From assembly GCA_944392295.1 (NCBI GenBank), contig CALXWE010000007.1:17270-81269 (forward strand): a stretch of 64,000 bases of DNA, written 5' to 3'. The position numbers were made by a program, and so were the translations under genes. Source of the DNA: an uncultured Alphaproteobacteria bacterium (GTDB lineage: Bacteria > Pseudomonadota > Alphaproteobacteria > RF32 > CAG-239). How positions within the stretch are numbered: position 1 is the stretch's first letter; every line of letters starts with the position of its first letter. This document shows, one piece after another, positions 52,111 through 61,085 of the stretch. The notes below the pieces were generated by a model that saw only the letters and a program-made list of their open reading frames with translations, was not told the origin of the DNA and searched no databases.

Positions 52111-53407
52111 TTTTTTTACTTTCTTGATACAATCTGTTAACGGCAGTTTCCGCAAATACACGTTGTGAATTAGGAAGAATAGATAACTTTAAATCATTAG
52201 GCTCCAACTTTAAATTGCAGGCCAAATCAACAAATTCATCAAAATCAACAGCATATTTCGGACAAAGGATTTTAACTAAATTGTAGCAATCATATCTAAT
52301 ATTTGGGTCCACATAGATTCCTTTGGCACTTATAGCCGTAGGTATGGCCGCGCCTGAAGTTTCACATCCCGAATACGAGTCCATAGTATGTACAACCAAC
52401 GTATTATCAAAACCTAAAATTCCCGGATAAATATTTCCTATTTTCTGCAAATTTTTAAACTCTTCTTCATATTTACCGGAATAAATACGCCATTTTGAAG
52501 GTTGTCTTTCTTCATCATTTACGGCAATTGCTTTACAATTTTGGAAAATAATATTTTTATTTTCTCGAGCTTTCTTATACAAGAAATCGGAAACATCATT
52601 AGGTGTACGAGGTCCATTTACAAAAATGACGCCATAACCGTTTTTAGCTAATTTTTCAGCTTGTCCATACAGGTGCTGAGCATAACTCACATCAAATAAA
52701 ATTTCCGTTCCTTCAACCCTTCCTCCCAAGCAAAAAACAACTTTTTTGGAAGTTTTGGAAAAGTTAGAAAATTTTTCCTTAAATTCTTTTATCGGCTCTG
52801 CATCATCATTAATTTCACTTACTTTTTTCAAAAGTTCTGCATATTTAATCGTAACATTATTACGACTAAAGTTATTAATTGTTCCCAAGGTAAACAGCAC
52901 CTTTTTACGTAATCCTCTGTTTTGTAGCAACTTCATACGTGAACGTAATGTAAGAAGATGCTTAGGAACATTTACTAAATCCACATATTGGTAATCATAC
53001 AATCTACCGTTAATCAGAGCCGTCAAAACAAACCCCAAATTATTATGCTTATAATATTCTTTAACGGCTTTACATAACATATCCGCATTAAGGGTTGCCG
53101 AAGAATTTTCGGTCATATCATACGGAGTTACAAATACTCGTGGCGGGAATATAACTTTTTTGATATAAGCATCCATCATATCCCAAACGTATGATTTAAA
53201 AGTCTCATAATTTTCGAAAGAACTAAAAGTTATAGGTTCTTTTAGATCATAAACTCCATCACATCCATCTGGCAACAAGAAAGAATTTACAGCATCGTAT
53301 TCTGCCCCGAATAAATCGGAAATTGAATGCAAGGCTCCTATTACCTGATTTAGATAACCTAAACGCGGTGTGGCCAGTGCAAAGGCCCGTATCTGCGGAT
53401 AATTCAT
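52100..53407 (-). CDS. ELM1-like glycosyltransferase-fold protein, 435 aa
   Basis: Resembles the 'mitochondrial fission ELM1' family (GT-B-like fold) present in alphaproteobacteria. ATG 53407 with CGGAGGT upstream is preferred over a TTG at 53434. Matching segments: KKVLFTLGTINNFSRNN (about 178-194), KKVVFCLGGRVEGTEILFDVSYA (about 222-244), NGYGVIFVNGPRTPNDVSDFLY (about 257-278, the family's 'RTP' segment) and LGFDNTLVVHTMDSYSGCETSGAAIPT (about 329-355, the 'tdDS.sm.sEA' segment). Activity is unknown; in bacteria it is found with envelope-sugar genes. Here it stands with a HAD phosphatase and an acetyltransferase. Match is moderate. Confidence 0.65.
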   Translation of the reverse strand: MNYPQIRAFALATPRLGYLNQVIGALHSISDLFGAEYDAVNSFLLPDGCDGVYDLKEPITFSSFENYETFKSYVWDMMDAYIKKVIFPPRVFVTPYDMTENSSATLNADMLCKAVKEYYKHNNLGFVLTALINGRLYDYQYVDLVNVPKHLLTLRSRMKLLQNRGLRKKVLFTLGTINNFSRNNVTIKYAELLKKVSEINDDAEPIKEFKEKFSNFSKTSKKVVFCLGGRVEGTEILFDVSYAQHLYGQAEKLAKNGYGVIFVNGPRTPNDVSDFLYKKARENKNIIFQNCKAIAVNDEERQPSKWRIYSGKYEEEFKNLQKIGNIYPGILGFDNTLVVHTMDSYSGCETSGAAIPTAISAKGIYVDPNIRYDCYNLVKILCPKYAVDFDEFVDLACNLKLEPNDLKLSILPNSQRVFAETAVNRLYQESKKIKK

Positions 53408-53482
53408 TTTACCTCCGATAATAATGCAAAACAATATGTAATTACATATATAGCATAATATTTAATAAAAACTTTACAGCAA

Positions 53483-53510
53483 AAGGGCTCTGCATTGAGG
53501 CAGAGCCCTT
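53483..53510 (-). terminator. Rho-independent terminator of the FadL-like gene
   Basis: AAGGGCTCTGC / GCAGAGCCCTT perfect 11-bp stem with 6-nt loop; TTTT follows on the minus strand. 22 nt after the stop at 53532. Confidence 0.85.
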
Positions 53511-53531
53511 GGTTAGCTTAACCGTTAAATT

Positions 53532-54758
53532 CTAGAACTTATAGTTCAAAGAAAGTCCGAACAACTGTACAGAGTTAGAATATTCGGCACTTACATGAGA
53601 ACCGCTATTACCGGTAAGCGCAGTATCAATATGAGCTTTGTGTGCGCTAATGTAAGTATAGGCAACATCAAAAGTCAATCTGTCGTTATACTGATAATTC
53701 AAGCCGGTTGAATACCAAATACGGTCTGAATCAGGAATACGCGGAGTTCTGTGTTGAACACGTACAGCACTCTGGTCATAAGCCAGACCCAAACGCCACT
53801 TCCACTGATTATCAATTTGGTACGAAGCACCTACTGCAAAGAAGTTAGTATCGCGCCATTTTTCCTTAGTAGAACTCAAGAAAGGAACATCCTCGCCGTA
53901 AATATCCAAGGTTTCAAAGGAGCTCCAGAATACGCGTTGATACTCAGCCATCACAGCCCATTTTTCATTTAACTGATGATAAATACCCATTGACAGCATT
54001 TCAGGAGTTGTCAAACGAGCATTAATATCCTGATTTAAGTTAGGTAAAGGCATTGACGCTGACAAATCACCTTTAAGCTTATGCTTAATCTGGCTACGAT
54101 AAGCTACACCGACACGCGTATCATCATTAAACTCATACATAGCACCCAACTGGTAACCGATATCAAAGGCATCACCTTCCATAGCGGTTTTAATCATTTG
54201 ATTGTTGGCACTGTTTGTCAAGCGAGCCCGAACATACTGCATTTGGAAACCGGCACCCACAGAAAGCTTATCCGTCAACTTATAAGCAGCCATCGGAGTA
54301 ACGGTAGCGGTAATTACTTTCGATGTAATACCATGATCAGAACCAGCCCATTCTTCATCATACTTAGTAATCATTCCGTAAGGAACATTCAATCCAACGC
54401 CGATAAAAGCTTTTTCATTTATCTGATGAGAAAGAGTTGCATTAGGAGCAACAGCTGCGTGTACAATATTGTTTACGTCCGAACCGCGTGAACCATCTTG
54501 GGCTTTAACGTCAGAGGCTTCGGCCCTCGGAGAAATATAAGTTCCGCCTACATTAAGCTGTGTGCCTTTTTGGCGAGTTAAGCCGGCAACGTTAAAATAA
54601 GCATAAGATCCGTTTTCAGCTCCTGCGGTAGCACCGGCAAAAGCATTACCTTGTGCAGCTGCAGATTGCTCTCTTAAGTGGAAACCTGCTGCCTGCGCAT
54701 TGGCTGCCAACAAAATTGTACCCAAGGCAGTCAAAGTTAGAGTTAAATTATTTTTCAT
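53532..54758 (-). CDS. fadL: FadL/OmpP1/TodX outer-membrane transport protein
   Basis: Outer-membrane beta-barrel for uptake of long-chain fatty acids or other hydrophobic molecules. 408 residues. Signal peptide MKNNLTLTLTALGTILLAANAQA; the mature start AGFHLREQSAAAQGNAFAGATAGAENGSYAYFNVAGLTR is the family-typical plug (hatch) segment, with the NPAGL motif seen as NVAGL. The rest is a ladder of amphipathic beta strands and ends in LFGLSLNYKF with the terminal Phe needed for barrel insertion. Transcribed alone; divergent from an acyl-ACP synthetase/acyltransferase gene, so the two could form a fatty acid uptake and activation pair. Confidence 0.95.
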   Translation of the reverse strand: MKNNLTLTLTALGTILLAANAQAAGFHLREQSAAAQGNAFAGATAGAENGSYAYFNVAGLTRQKGTQLNVGGTYISPRAEASDVKAQDGSRGSDVNNIVHAAVAPNATLSHQINEKAFIGVGLNVPYGMITKYDEEWAGSDHGITSKVITATVTPMAAYKLTDKLSVGAGFQMQYVRARLTNSANNQMIKTAMEGDAFDIGYQLGAMYEFNDDTRVGVAYRSQIKHKLKGDLSASMPLPNLNQDINARLTTPEMLSMGIYHQLNEKWAVMAEYQRVFWSSFETLDIYGEDVPFLSSTKEKWRDTNFFAVGASYQIDNQWKWRLGLAYDQSAVRVQHRTPRIPDSDRIWYSTGLNYQYNDRLTFDVAYTYISAHKAHIDTALTGNSGSHVSAEYSNSVQLFGLSLNYKF

Positions 54759-55079
54759 TTATTTTTTCACTTCTGTTGTTAATCCAAAGCAACATAATAT
54801 GCCCGATGCCTTACTTATTATTTATTGTAATATTTTGTAACATTTGCGGCATATTGAAATAAATGTACATAATATGTTACGTGGGGTGTTATAATCAAAA
54901 AAATATCAATAATCAAGCAAATTAAAAAGTTTTTTGGATAAAAGTGGCAAATATGTATATTATTCAATATGTTAGCCTATATCTTTTTGGCAACTTTCCA
55001 CCATCCTATTTTTTAGCTTTACAAAACAAGTGTTTTTGTATACAAAACATTATATATCGAAAACAGTGGAGTAAAGATA
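54759..55079. other. 321-bp AT-rich intergenic region between fadL and aas
   Basis: No gene seen. Divergent promoters must lie here. On the fadL side only weak boxes are visible; on the aas side a perfect 14-bp palindrome TTTTGTATACAAAA lies at 55034-55047. Two related stretches (TAATATTTTGTAACATT and ATAATATGTTAC) occur near 54827 and 54872. Confidence 0.5.
55034..55047. promoter_or_regulatory. 14-bp palindrome, possible operator
   Basis: TTTTGTATACAAAA is a perfect palindrome 33 nt upstream of the aas start, in the likely promoter zone. A dimeric repressor site (for example a fatty-acid regulator) is a guess. Confidence 0.35.
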
Positions 55080-57266
55080 TTGAATAACTTTGTTAAATGG
55101 TGCCTCCGCACCTTCTTTTATATTTTCAAGACAAGATGTAAAATTGAATTTAATATAGATAGACTTCCTAATAAAGGCGTATACGTTTCCAACCATGTGT
55201 CATATTTAGACCCTATTTTGTTATACGCTTTTTTACCGGGCAATCCGGTTTTTGCCTTAAACGGGCATCTGTACCGCCGTCGGTGGATAAGGTTTTTTAT
55301 GAAGTTTGCCGACACAATGCCTTTTAACCCAATTGAACCTGGAGATATTAAAGAGCTTATTGCTAAGGTTGACAGCGGTAGATTAGTAGTAATTTTTGCA
55401 GAAGGTCGCATCACCGAAAGCGGCGGACTGATGAAAATTTACGAAGCTCCGGGTCTGGTTGCAGATAAATCAAAAGCTCCGCTTATTCCGATATGGATTG
55501 ATGGCCCTCAATATGGGTATTTTTCAAAGACCAAAGGTAAATTGCCGCACAGACCTTTACCCAAAATGCGCATTACCGTTGGTAAACCTCGTCCATTTAA
55601 GTTAAAAGATGAATTGCGTCGTCAAAGAGACCACATCAGCAATGAAGTTTATCAAATTTTGCGCGAGATGCACTTTGATTTTAATTACAACCCCAATATT
55701 TCCTTATTTGCCCAATTAATGAAAACCGGTAAAGTGCATTCCAAAAAGGGCTTTTTCTTCAAGCGCCCGCAAGTTTTGGAAGATATTCAGCGTAAACCCA
55801 ACTCCTACAAAGATATAATCATAAAATCTTTTGCTCTGGGACGTTTCTTTAAAAAAAGAACAGCTCACTTTGAGCACGTCGGTTTAATGCTGCCCAATAC
55901 CGTAGCTGCCGTTTGCACATTTTTTGGCTTATCGGCCTATGAGCGCGTTCCGGTTATGATTAACTTCTCGGTAGGTGCCAAAAACATGGTTTCCATGTGC
56001 AAAACAGCGCAAGTTAGAATGGTCATAACTTCTCTTACATTCATTCGTACAGCTAAACTTGAGTCAGTAGTTGAAGTCATGAAAGCCAACGGGATTGAAG
56101 TTTTTTATCTTGAATCTTTAGCTAAGCAAGTCGGACTTTGGGCTAAGATTGGTGCCTTTTTACGCTATAAGGTAAAAAGAGTTCCACACAAAGACGGTGG
56201 CAACAAAAAAGCTGTTATTCTGTTTACCTCCGGCTCTGAGGGAGCCCCAAAGGCTGTCGTTTTAAGCCACGCCAATATTATTTCAAATATCAAACAGATG
56301 GCAGCATTAGAAACAATCAATATGACCGATTTGGTATTTAACGCCTTACCGATGTTCCATAGTTTCGGTTTAACGGTCGGAACACTGTTTCCGTTGCTTG
56401 AAGGCTCTCGCTTGTTCTTATACCCCTCACCTTTACATTATCGTGTCGTTGCCGAGTTGGTATATGAGCTCGGAGCGACCGTTATGTTTGGAACGGATAC
56501 CTTCTTCCGCGGTTACGGTAAAATTGCCCACCCATACGATTTCCATAATATCCGCTTTATGTTTGGCGGGGCAGAAGCCGTTAAACTTGATACCCGCAAT
56601 ATGTGGATGGAACGCATGGGCATCAGAATGATGGAAGCTTACGGTTCGACTGAATGTTCTCCGGTTGTAACAGCCAACAACAGCATTTTCAATCGCTTTG
56701 GTTCAATCGGTAAATTACTGCCGGCCATACAATACAAAATTGAGCCCGTCCCCGGTATTGAAAAAGGCGGTGAATTGGTAGTTAAAGGTCCAAACATCAT
56801 GTTAGGATACATTATGCCAGACAATCCTGGCGTTTTAGTACCGTTAGAGGGTGGTTGGTATCATACCGGAGATGTTGTTGAAATTGACGAAATCGGCTTT
56901 GTATATATCAAAGATCGTATCAAACGTTTTGCTAAAATCGGCGGTGAAATGGTATCATTAAATGCCGTTTTAGAAATGGTTGTCAAAGCTTATGAGTGGA
57001 TGGGTGCTGATTTTGTTTACGGTATCGTTGCCATTCCTCATGAAAGTAAAGGCGAACAACTTGTTTTGGTTACTAACAATAAACAAGTCAAACAAGAAGT
57101 TTTGCACGAATATATTAAAAACAACGGTATGTCTGAGTTGTTCTTACCTCGTATCATATTGTACAAGGATAATATACCGCTTTTGGCTACCGGCAAAACC
57201 GACAACGTATCTCTAAAGAAAATGGTTTTGGAAGAATTGAACGGTCAAGATTCTAAAGCTGCATAA
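55080..57266 (+). CDS. aas: Bifunctional acyltransferase / acyl-ACP synthetase (Aas-like)
   Basis: Fusion protein of 728 residues, the size of E. coli Aas (719). Domain 1 (about 1-200) is a PlsC-type acyltransferase: YVSNHVSYLDP with the HX4D pair His39/Asp44, then VIFAEGRITESGG (about 102-114). Domain 2 (about 240-725) is an AMP-forming synthetase: ILFTSGSEGAPKAVVLSH (about 379-396, P-loop), MEAYGSTECSPVV (about 519-531), GGWYHTGDVVEID (about 595) and the final LATGKTDNVSLKKM lysine. Expected role: re-acylation of lyso-phosphatidylethanolamine and activation of exogenous fatty acids at the inner membrane. TTG start at 55080 with GTGGAG 9 nt upstream; no closer ATG fits. Confidence 0.93.
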   Translation: MNNFVKWCLRTFFYIFKTRCKIEFNIDRLPNKGVYVSNHVSYLDPILLYAFLPGNPVFALNGHLYRRRWIRFFMKFADTMPFNPIEPGDIKELIAKVDSGRLVVIFAEGRITESGGLMKIYEAPGLVADKSKAPLIPIWIDGPQYGYFSKTKGKLPHRPLPKMRITVGKPRPFKLKDELRRQRDHISNEVYQILREMHFDFNYNPNISLFAQLMKTGKVHSKKGFFFKRPQVLEDIQRKPNSYKDIIIKSFALGRFFKKRTAHFEHVGLMLPNTVAAVCTFFGLSAYERVPVMINFSVGAKNMVSMCKTAQVRMVITSLTFIRTAKLESVVEVMKANGIEVFYLESLAKQVGLWAKIGAFLRYKVKRVPHKDGGNKKAVILFTSGSEGAPKAVVLSHANIISNIKQMAALETINMTDLVFNALPMFHSFGLTVGTLFPLLEGSRLFLYPSPLHYRVVAELVYELGATVMFGTDTFFRGYGKIAHPYDFHNIRFMFGGAEAVKLDTRNMWMERMGIRMMEAYGSTECSPVVTANNSIFNRFGSIGKLLPAIQYKIEPVPGIEKGGELVVKGPNIMLGYIMPDNPGVLVPLEGGWYHTGDVVEIDEIGFVYIKDRIKRFAKIGGEMVSLNAVLEMVVKAYEWMGADFVYGIVAIPHESKGEQLVLVTNNKQVKQEVLHEYIKNNGMSELFLPRIILYKDNIPLLATGKTDNVSLKKMVLEELNGQDSKAA

Positions 57267-57295
57267 CTGACAAAACACATACTATATAACGTAAC

Positions 57296-57324
57296 AAAAA
57301 TCTCGGAATTAATCCGAGATTTTT
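57296..57324. terminator. Bidirectional rho-independent terminator
   Basis: AAAAATCTCGGA / TCCGAGATTTTT with a 5-nt loop, between convergent genes ending at 57266 and 57354. Confidence 0.85.
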
Positions 57325-57353
57325 GTTATTATAAGTTTCATAAATTTTCAATA

Positions 57354-58178
57354 TTACGTTCTCGCTTGATAACTTCCCAATATATGTATATCATCACAAA
57401 CATTCACCAGTTGTTGCTGTGCACGCTTGAATTCATTACTTTTCGCATAGGCTTCAACCTCAACATAAAATTGAGCCATAACAAAACCTTCATCAACCAA
57501 ATAACTTTCTATTTTAATCAAATTAAGATTTTCATTGGCAAAACAAGCTAATGCCTTAAATAGTGCAGATGGAATATTCTTAGTCCTGAAAATCAATGAA
57601 GTCTTAAAATTTTCATTATCATTTACAGGATGCTTCTCCTCCATTTGTCGGCTCATTATCAAAAATCTCGTAGTGTTTTTAGAAGAATCTTCAATATTTT
57701 CTGCCAATTTTTGCAATCCGTAAAGACGTCCGGCTTTTTCGGAAGCTATTGCAGCAATAGAGGTATCATTCATTTCCGATATTTGTTTACAAGATAGAGC
57801 CGTATCTATTGCCGAAAAAGGTTTAATGTTATGATTATTCAAAAATCCAGCACACTGAGCAAGAGCTTGCGGATGTGAATAAGCTTTAGTAACATTTTCT
57901 AATTCAGTGCCGGACAATCCCCATAATTGATGGTGTATAGGTAAATAATATTCACCTACAACATATAATCCTGTCCTCGGAAGTAAAAAATGAATATCTG
58001 TAACTCTTCCAGCTTTTGAATTTTCAATCGGTACAACCGCTCTGTCGGCAACACCGTCGGCTACCGATTTTAATACTTTGGCAAACGTTTCACAGCCGAT
58101 GTATTCCGCATTCGGATAAATTTGGGAAGCTGCCAAATGAGAATAAGCGCCTAAAACACCCTGAAAAGCCACTTTCAT
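57354..58178 (-). CDS. pheA: Prephenate dehydratase
   Basis: Converts prephenate to phenylpyruvate in phenylalanine synthesis. 274 residues: monofunctional, with no chorismate mutase domain. Catalytic domain starts KVAFQGVLGAYSHLAA; VVPIENSKAGRVTDIHFLL (about 48-66), YSHPQALAQC (about 100-109) and NTTRFLIM (residues 168-175) with the catalytic Thr of TTRF are all present. C-terminal ACT domain: SALFKALACFANENLNLIKIESYLVDEGF (about 204-232), with IESYL replacing the usual IESRP, which could weaken Phe feedback binding. ATG after ATAAGGATTT; 16 nt after polA in the same direction, so probably co-transcribed. Confidence 0.95.
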   Translation of the reverse strand: MKVAFQGVLGAYSHLAASQIYPNAEYIGCETFAKVLKSVADGVADRAVVPIENSKAGRVTDIHFLLPRTGLYVVGEYYLPIHHQLWGLSGTELENVTKAYSHPQALAQCAGFLNNHNIKPFSAIDTALSCKQISEMNDTSIAAIASEKAGRLYGLQKLAENIEDSSKNTTRFLIMSRQMEEKHPVNDNENFKTSLIFRTKNIPSALFKALACFANENLNLIKIESYLVDEGFVMAQFYVEVEAYAKSNEFKRAQQQLVNVCDDIHILGSYQART

Positions 58179-58194
58179 AAATAAAATCCTTATA

Positions 58195-60945
58195 CTAATG
58201 AGCTTCCGCCCAGTTATTTCCTACCCCAACTTCTGCTACAAAATCAACATCAAAGCTCATAACACTTTCCATAGTATTTTTAATAAGCTTTACAACACGT
58301 TCAACCTCATTTTCGGGAGCTTCAAAAATAAGTTCATCGTGTACTTGGAGTAACATTTTAGTAGCGAAATTTTGTTCTTTAAGCAGAGTAAAAATTTTAA
58401 TCATTGCCAGCTTTATAATATCGGCAGCACCGCCCTGAATAGGAGCGTTTATAGCGGCTCTTTCGGCAAACGAAACAATACGCTTATTTTTATCGTTAAT
58501 TCCCATAACCGAGCACTTACGTCCGTACGGGGTTACGACAAAGCCGTTTTTATGAGCAAACTCTATGGTATCTGCCATATATTTTTTAATTTCCGGCATG
58601 GTTGCAAAATATGAATCTATGTATTGTTTTGCAACATCGGGAGTTGTATCGATTTGCTTAGCAAGACCATATTGCGAAATACCGTACACAATACCGAAGT
58701 TAATGGCTTTGGCATGGCGACGTAAATTAGCATCAACCTCCGATAACGGCACGCCAAACACTTTGGAAGCCGTAGCGGCATGGACATCAACCCCATGAGC
58801 AAAAGCTTCTTTTAAGGCCTTAACATCGGCAACAGCGGCAAGTAAACGCAGCTCTACCTGACTGTAATCGGCTGAAATGATTTTATACCCCGAACGAGCA
58901 ATAAAGCATTGCCTTATTTTTTTACCTTCTTCGGTACGTATCGGAATATTTTGCAAATTCGGATTAGAAGATGCCAATCTGCCGGTATTAACCACTGTCT
59001 GGTTAAACGTGGTATGCACCCGATTGTTAGCATCCATCTGAGCCAGCAATGCCGAAGTGTAAGTGGATTTTAATTTAGCAAAACCACGCCACTCTAAAAT
59101 CTTAGCCGGCAGCTCGTGTTCTTCGGCCAAACGCTCTAATATGTCAGCGCCGGTTTGAAAAGCTCCCGAGGCCGTTTTTTTGCCTTTTAAGCCTAATTTT
59201 GAGTACAGTACCTCGCCTATCTGCTTTGGTGAGCCTAAATTAAATTCTTCTCCTGCCAAAGCATATACCTGCTGTTCCAAATTTTTAAGTTGCTTTTCAA
59301 AATCATCATTAAGCAGCATCAAAGCCTTGGTATCAAGCATAATACCGGCATCTTCCATATTTTTTAATACATTAATTAAAGGTCTGTCGAAAGTTTCATA
59401 TACATTAATTTTTTTCTCGTTGATAAGGCGTTTTTTTAATACTTCATACAACCGAAGGGTAATATCCGCATCTTCGGCAGCGTAATCCAAAGCTTTATCA
59501 AGGGCTACCTCATCAAAGGTTACTTTATTACGCCCCGAACCGCAAACTTCTTCATATTTAATAGTTTGGTAACCCAGCATAAGTTCGGCCAATTCATCTA
59601 AGCCATGACCGTGTTCGGAACTATCCAGAACATACGATAAAACAGCCGTATCCTCAATAGGGAAAATTTCCGCATCTTGACTGATAACTTGGCTTAAAAA
59701 ATGCATATCAAATTTAATATTATGCCCTATTTTCAAAACCGAACGCGCTGTTAGCAGTGGTTTCAAGTACTTAGCCGCCGTTTCTAAAGATATTTGTTTA
59801 ATTTCTTGAGCAGTAGTATTACCAAATAAATCTGCAGTTTGTGAAGTTGATTTATGAGCCAAGGGAACATAACAAGCTTTTCCCGGAGCAACGGCTAAAG
59901 AGAAGCCAACGATACTATCTTTCCTGGCATCAAGACCTGTTGTTTCGGTATCTATGGCAAACTTTCCGGCTTTAAGAGCCATATCACACCAACGTTTTAA
60001 GGACTGTTCATCATTCACGAGTTCGTATTGTTTTACAATTTCTGCCGGAACCGAAGTGTTATCATCGCCGCATCTTTGGGCCTGTTCGGCAATCCATTTT
60101 TCCATACGAGGACGAATACTGTTTAACTCGTAATCATCAACAAACTCCATAACTTTTTGAGAAAGCGGAGCCTTTAAGTGGTATTCTTTTATTTGATGTT
60201 TTACATCAACATCGTCTTTTAACTTTACTAAATTGCGTGATATTTTTGCATTTTCGATATTATTAAGCACCGTTTCGCGACGTTTGTTCTGTTTAATTTC
60301 CGATGCCCTTTGTAACACTTCATCAAGCGACCCAAATTGATTGATAAGTTCGGCAGCGGTTTTTAATCCTATCCCCGGTACGCCGGGAACATTATCTGTA
60401 GCATCACCCGCCAAAGCCTGAACATCAACCACCTTATCGGGATAAACTCCAAACTTTTCTTTTACGTCTTCATCGGTGAAAAATTTATCTTTCATACTGT
60501 CGTAAAATTCCACACCGGGGCGAATAAGCTGCATTAAATCTTTATCAGCCGAAACAATAACCGCCTCAAGCCCTTCATCCAAAGCTTTTTTAGCGTAAGT
60601 AGCAATCAGGTCGTCGGCTTCAAAACCTTCCATCTCCAAATGATTTAAGTTAAGTACTTCAACGGCTTGATGAATAATCGGAAATTGTGGAATAAGCTCT
60701 TCGGGAATTTCCTTACGGGTACCCTTATAATCGGGAAAAATTTCATTACGAAAGTTTTGTCTTTTAGCATCAAACAAGACCAGACAGTAATCACATTTAA
60801 TTTTTGCGGTCAAGCGCATAATCATATTCATAAAGCCCAAAACGGCATTAACCGGCACTCCTTTAGAAGTATTTAAGGGGGGGAGAGCATAAAAAGCCCT
60901 AAATATATATCCCGAACCGTCAATTAAACATATTTTTTCAGCCAT
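58195..60945 (-). CDS. polA: DNA polymerase I
   Basis: Repair and Okazaki-fragment polymerase. 916 residues from ATG 60945 (AAAGGA upstream); the in-frame start at 60984 adds 13 residues with no family match. Three domains: 5'-3' exonuclease/FEN (ICLIDGSGYIFRAFYALPPL at the start; EGFEADDLIATYAK; VSADKDLMQLI; LAGDATDNVPGVPGIGLKTA), 3'-5' proofreading exonuclease with intact acidic residues (FAIDTETTGLDARKD about 330; AEDADITLRLYEVLKKR), and family A polymerase (RIEEGKKIR region; ISADYSQVELRLLAAV about 690; RHAKAINFGIVYGIS; LLQVHDELIFEAPE about 873). Complete and apparently functional. Confidence 0.97.
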   Translation of the reverse strand: MAEKICLIDGSGYIFRAFYALPPLNTSKGVPVNAVLGFMNMIMRLTAKIKCDYCLVLFDAKRQNFRNEIFPDYKGTRKEIPEELIPQFPIIHQAVEVLNLNHLEMEGFEADDLIATYAKKALDEGLEAVIVSADKDLMQLIRPGVEFYDSMKDKFFTDEDVKEKFGVYPDKVVDVQALAGDATDNVPGVPGIGLKTAAELINQFGSLDEVLQRASEIKQNKRRETVLNNIENAKISRNLVKLKDDVDVKHQIKEYHLKAPLSQKVMEFVDDYELNSIRPRMEKWIAEQAQRCGDDNTSVPAEIVKQYELVNDEQSLKRWCDMALKAGKFAIDTETTGLDARKDSIVGFSLAVAPGKACYVPLAHKSTSQTADLFGNTTAQEIKQISLETAAKYLKPLLTARSVLKIGHNIKFDMHFLSQVISQDAEIFPIEDTAVLSYVLDSSEHGHGLDELAELMLGYQTIKYEEVCGSGRNKVTFDEVALDKALDYAAEDADITLRLYEVLKKRLINEKKINVYETFDRPLINVLKNMEDAGIMLDTKALMLLNDDFEKQLKNLEQQVYALAGEEFNLGSPKQIGEVLYSKLGLKGKKTASGAFQTGADILERLAEEHELPAKILEWRGFAKLKSTYTSALLAQMDANNRVHTTFNQTVVNTGRLASSNPNLQNIPIRTEEGKKIRQCFIARSGYKIISADYSQVELRLLAAVADVKALKEAFAHGVDVHAATASKVFGVPLSEVDANLRRHAKAINFGIVYGISQYGLAKQIDTTPDVAKQYIDSYFATMPEIKKYMADTIEFAHKNGFVVTPYGRKCSVMGINDKNKRIVSFAERAAINAPIQGGAADIIKLAMIKIFTLLKEQNFATKMLLQVHDELIFEAPENEVERVVKLIKNTMESVMSFDVDFVAEVGVGNNWAEAH

Positions 60946-61085
60946 AAGCAATCCTTTCGCAAAATATACGGTCAATATACGCAAAAAAAAGCCTTACGCC
61001 AAGTATTAAAAAATTTTATTCCGTATAATTTTTTTTAATACATTTATGCTAGATTGAGTACAATTTTAATCAGCGGAGAGTAATT

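Noticed and set aside
54081..54491. 136-codon plus-strand ORF
   Set aside because: Antisense to the FadL-like gene; barrel strands in the sense frame are clear.
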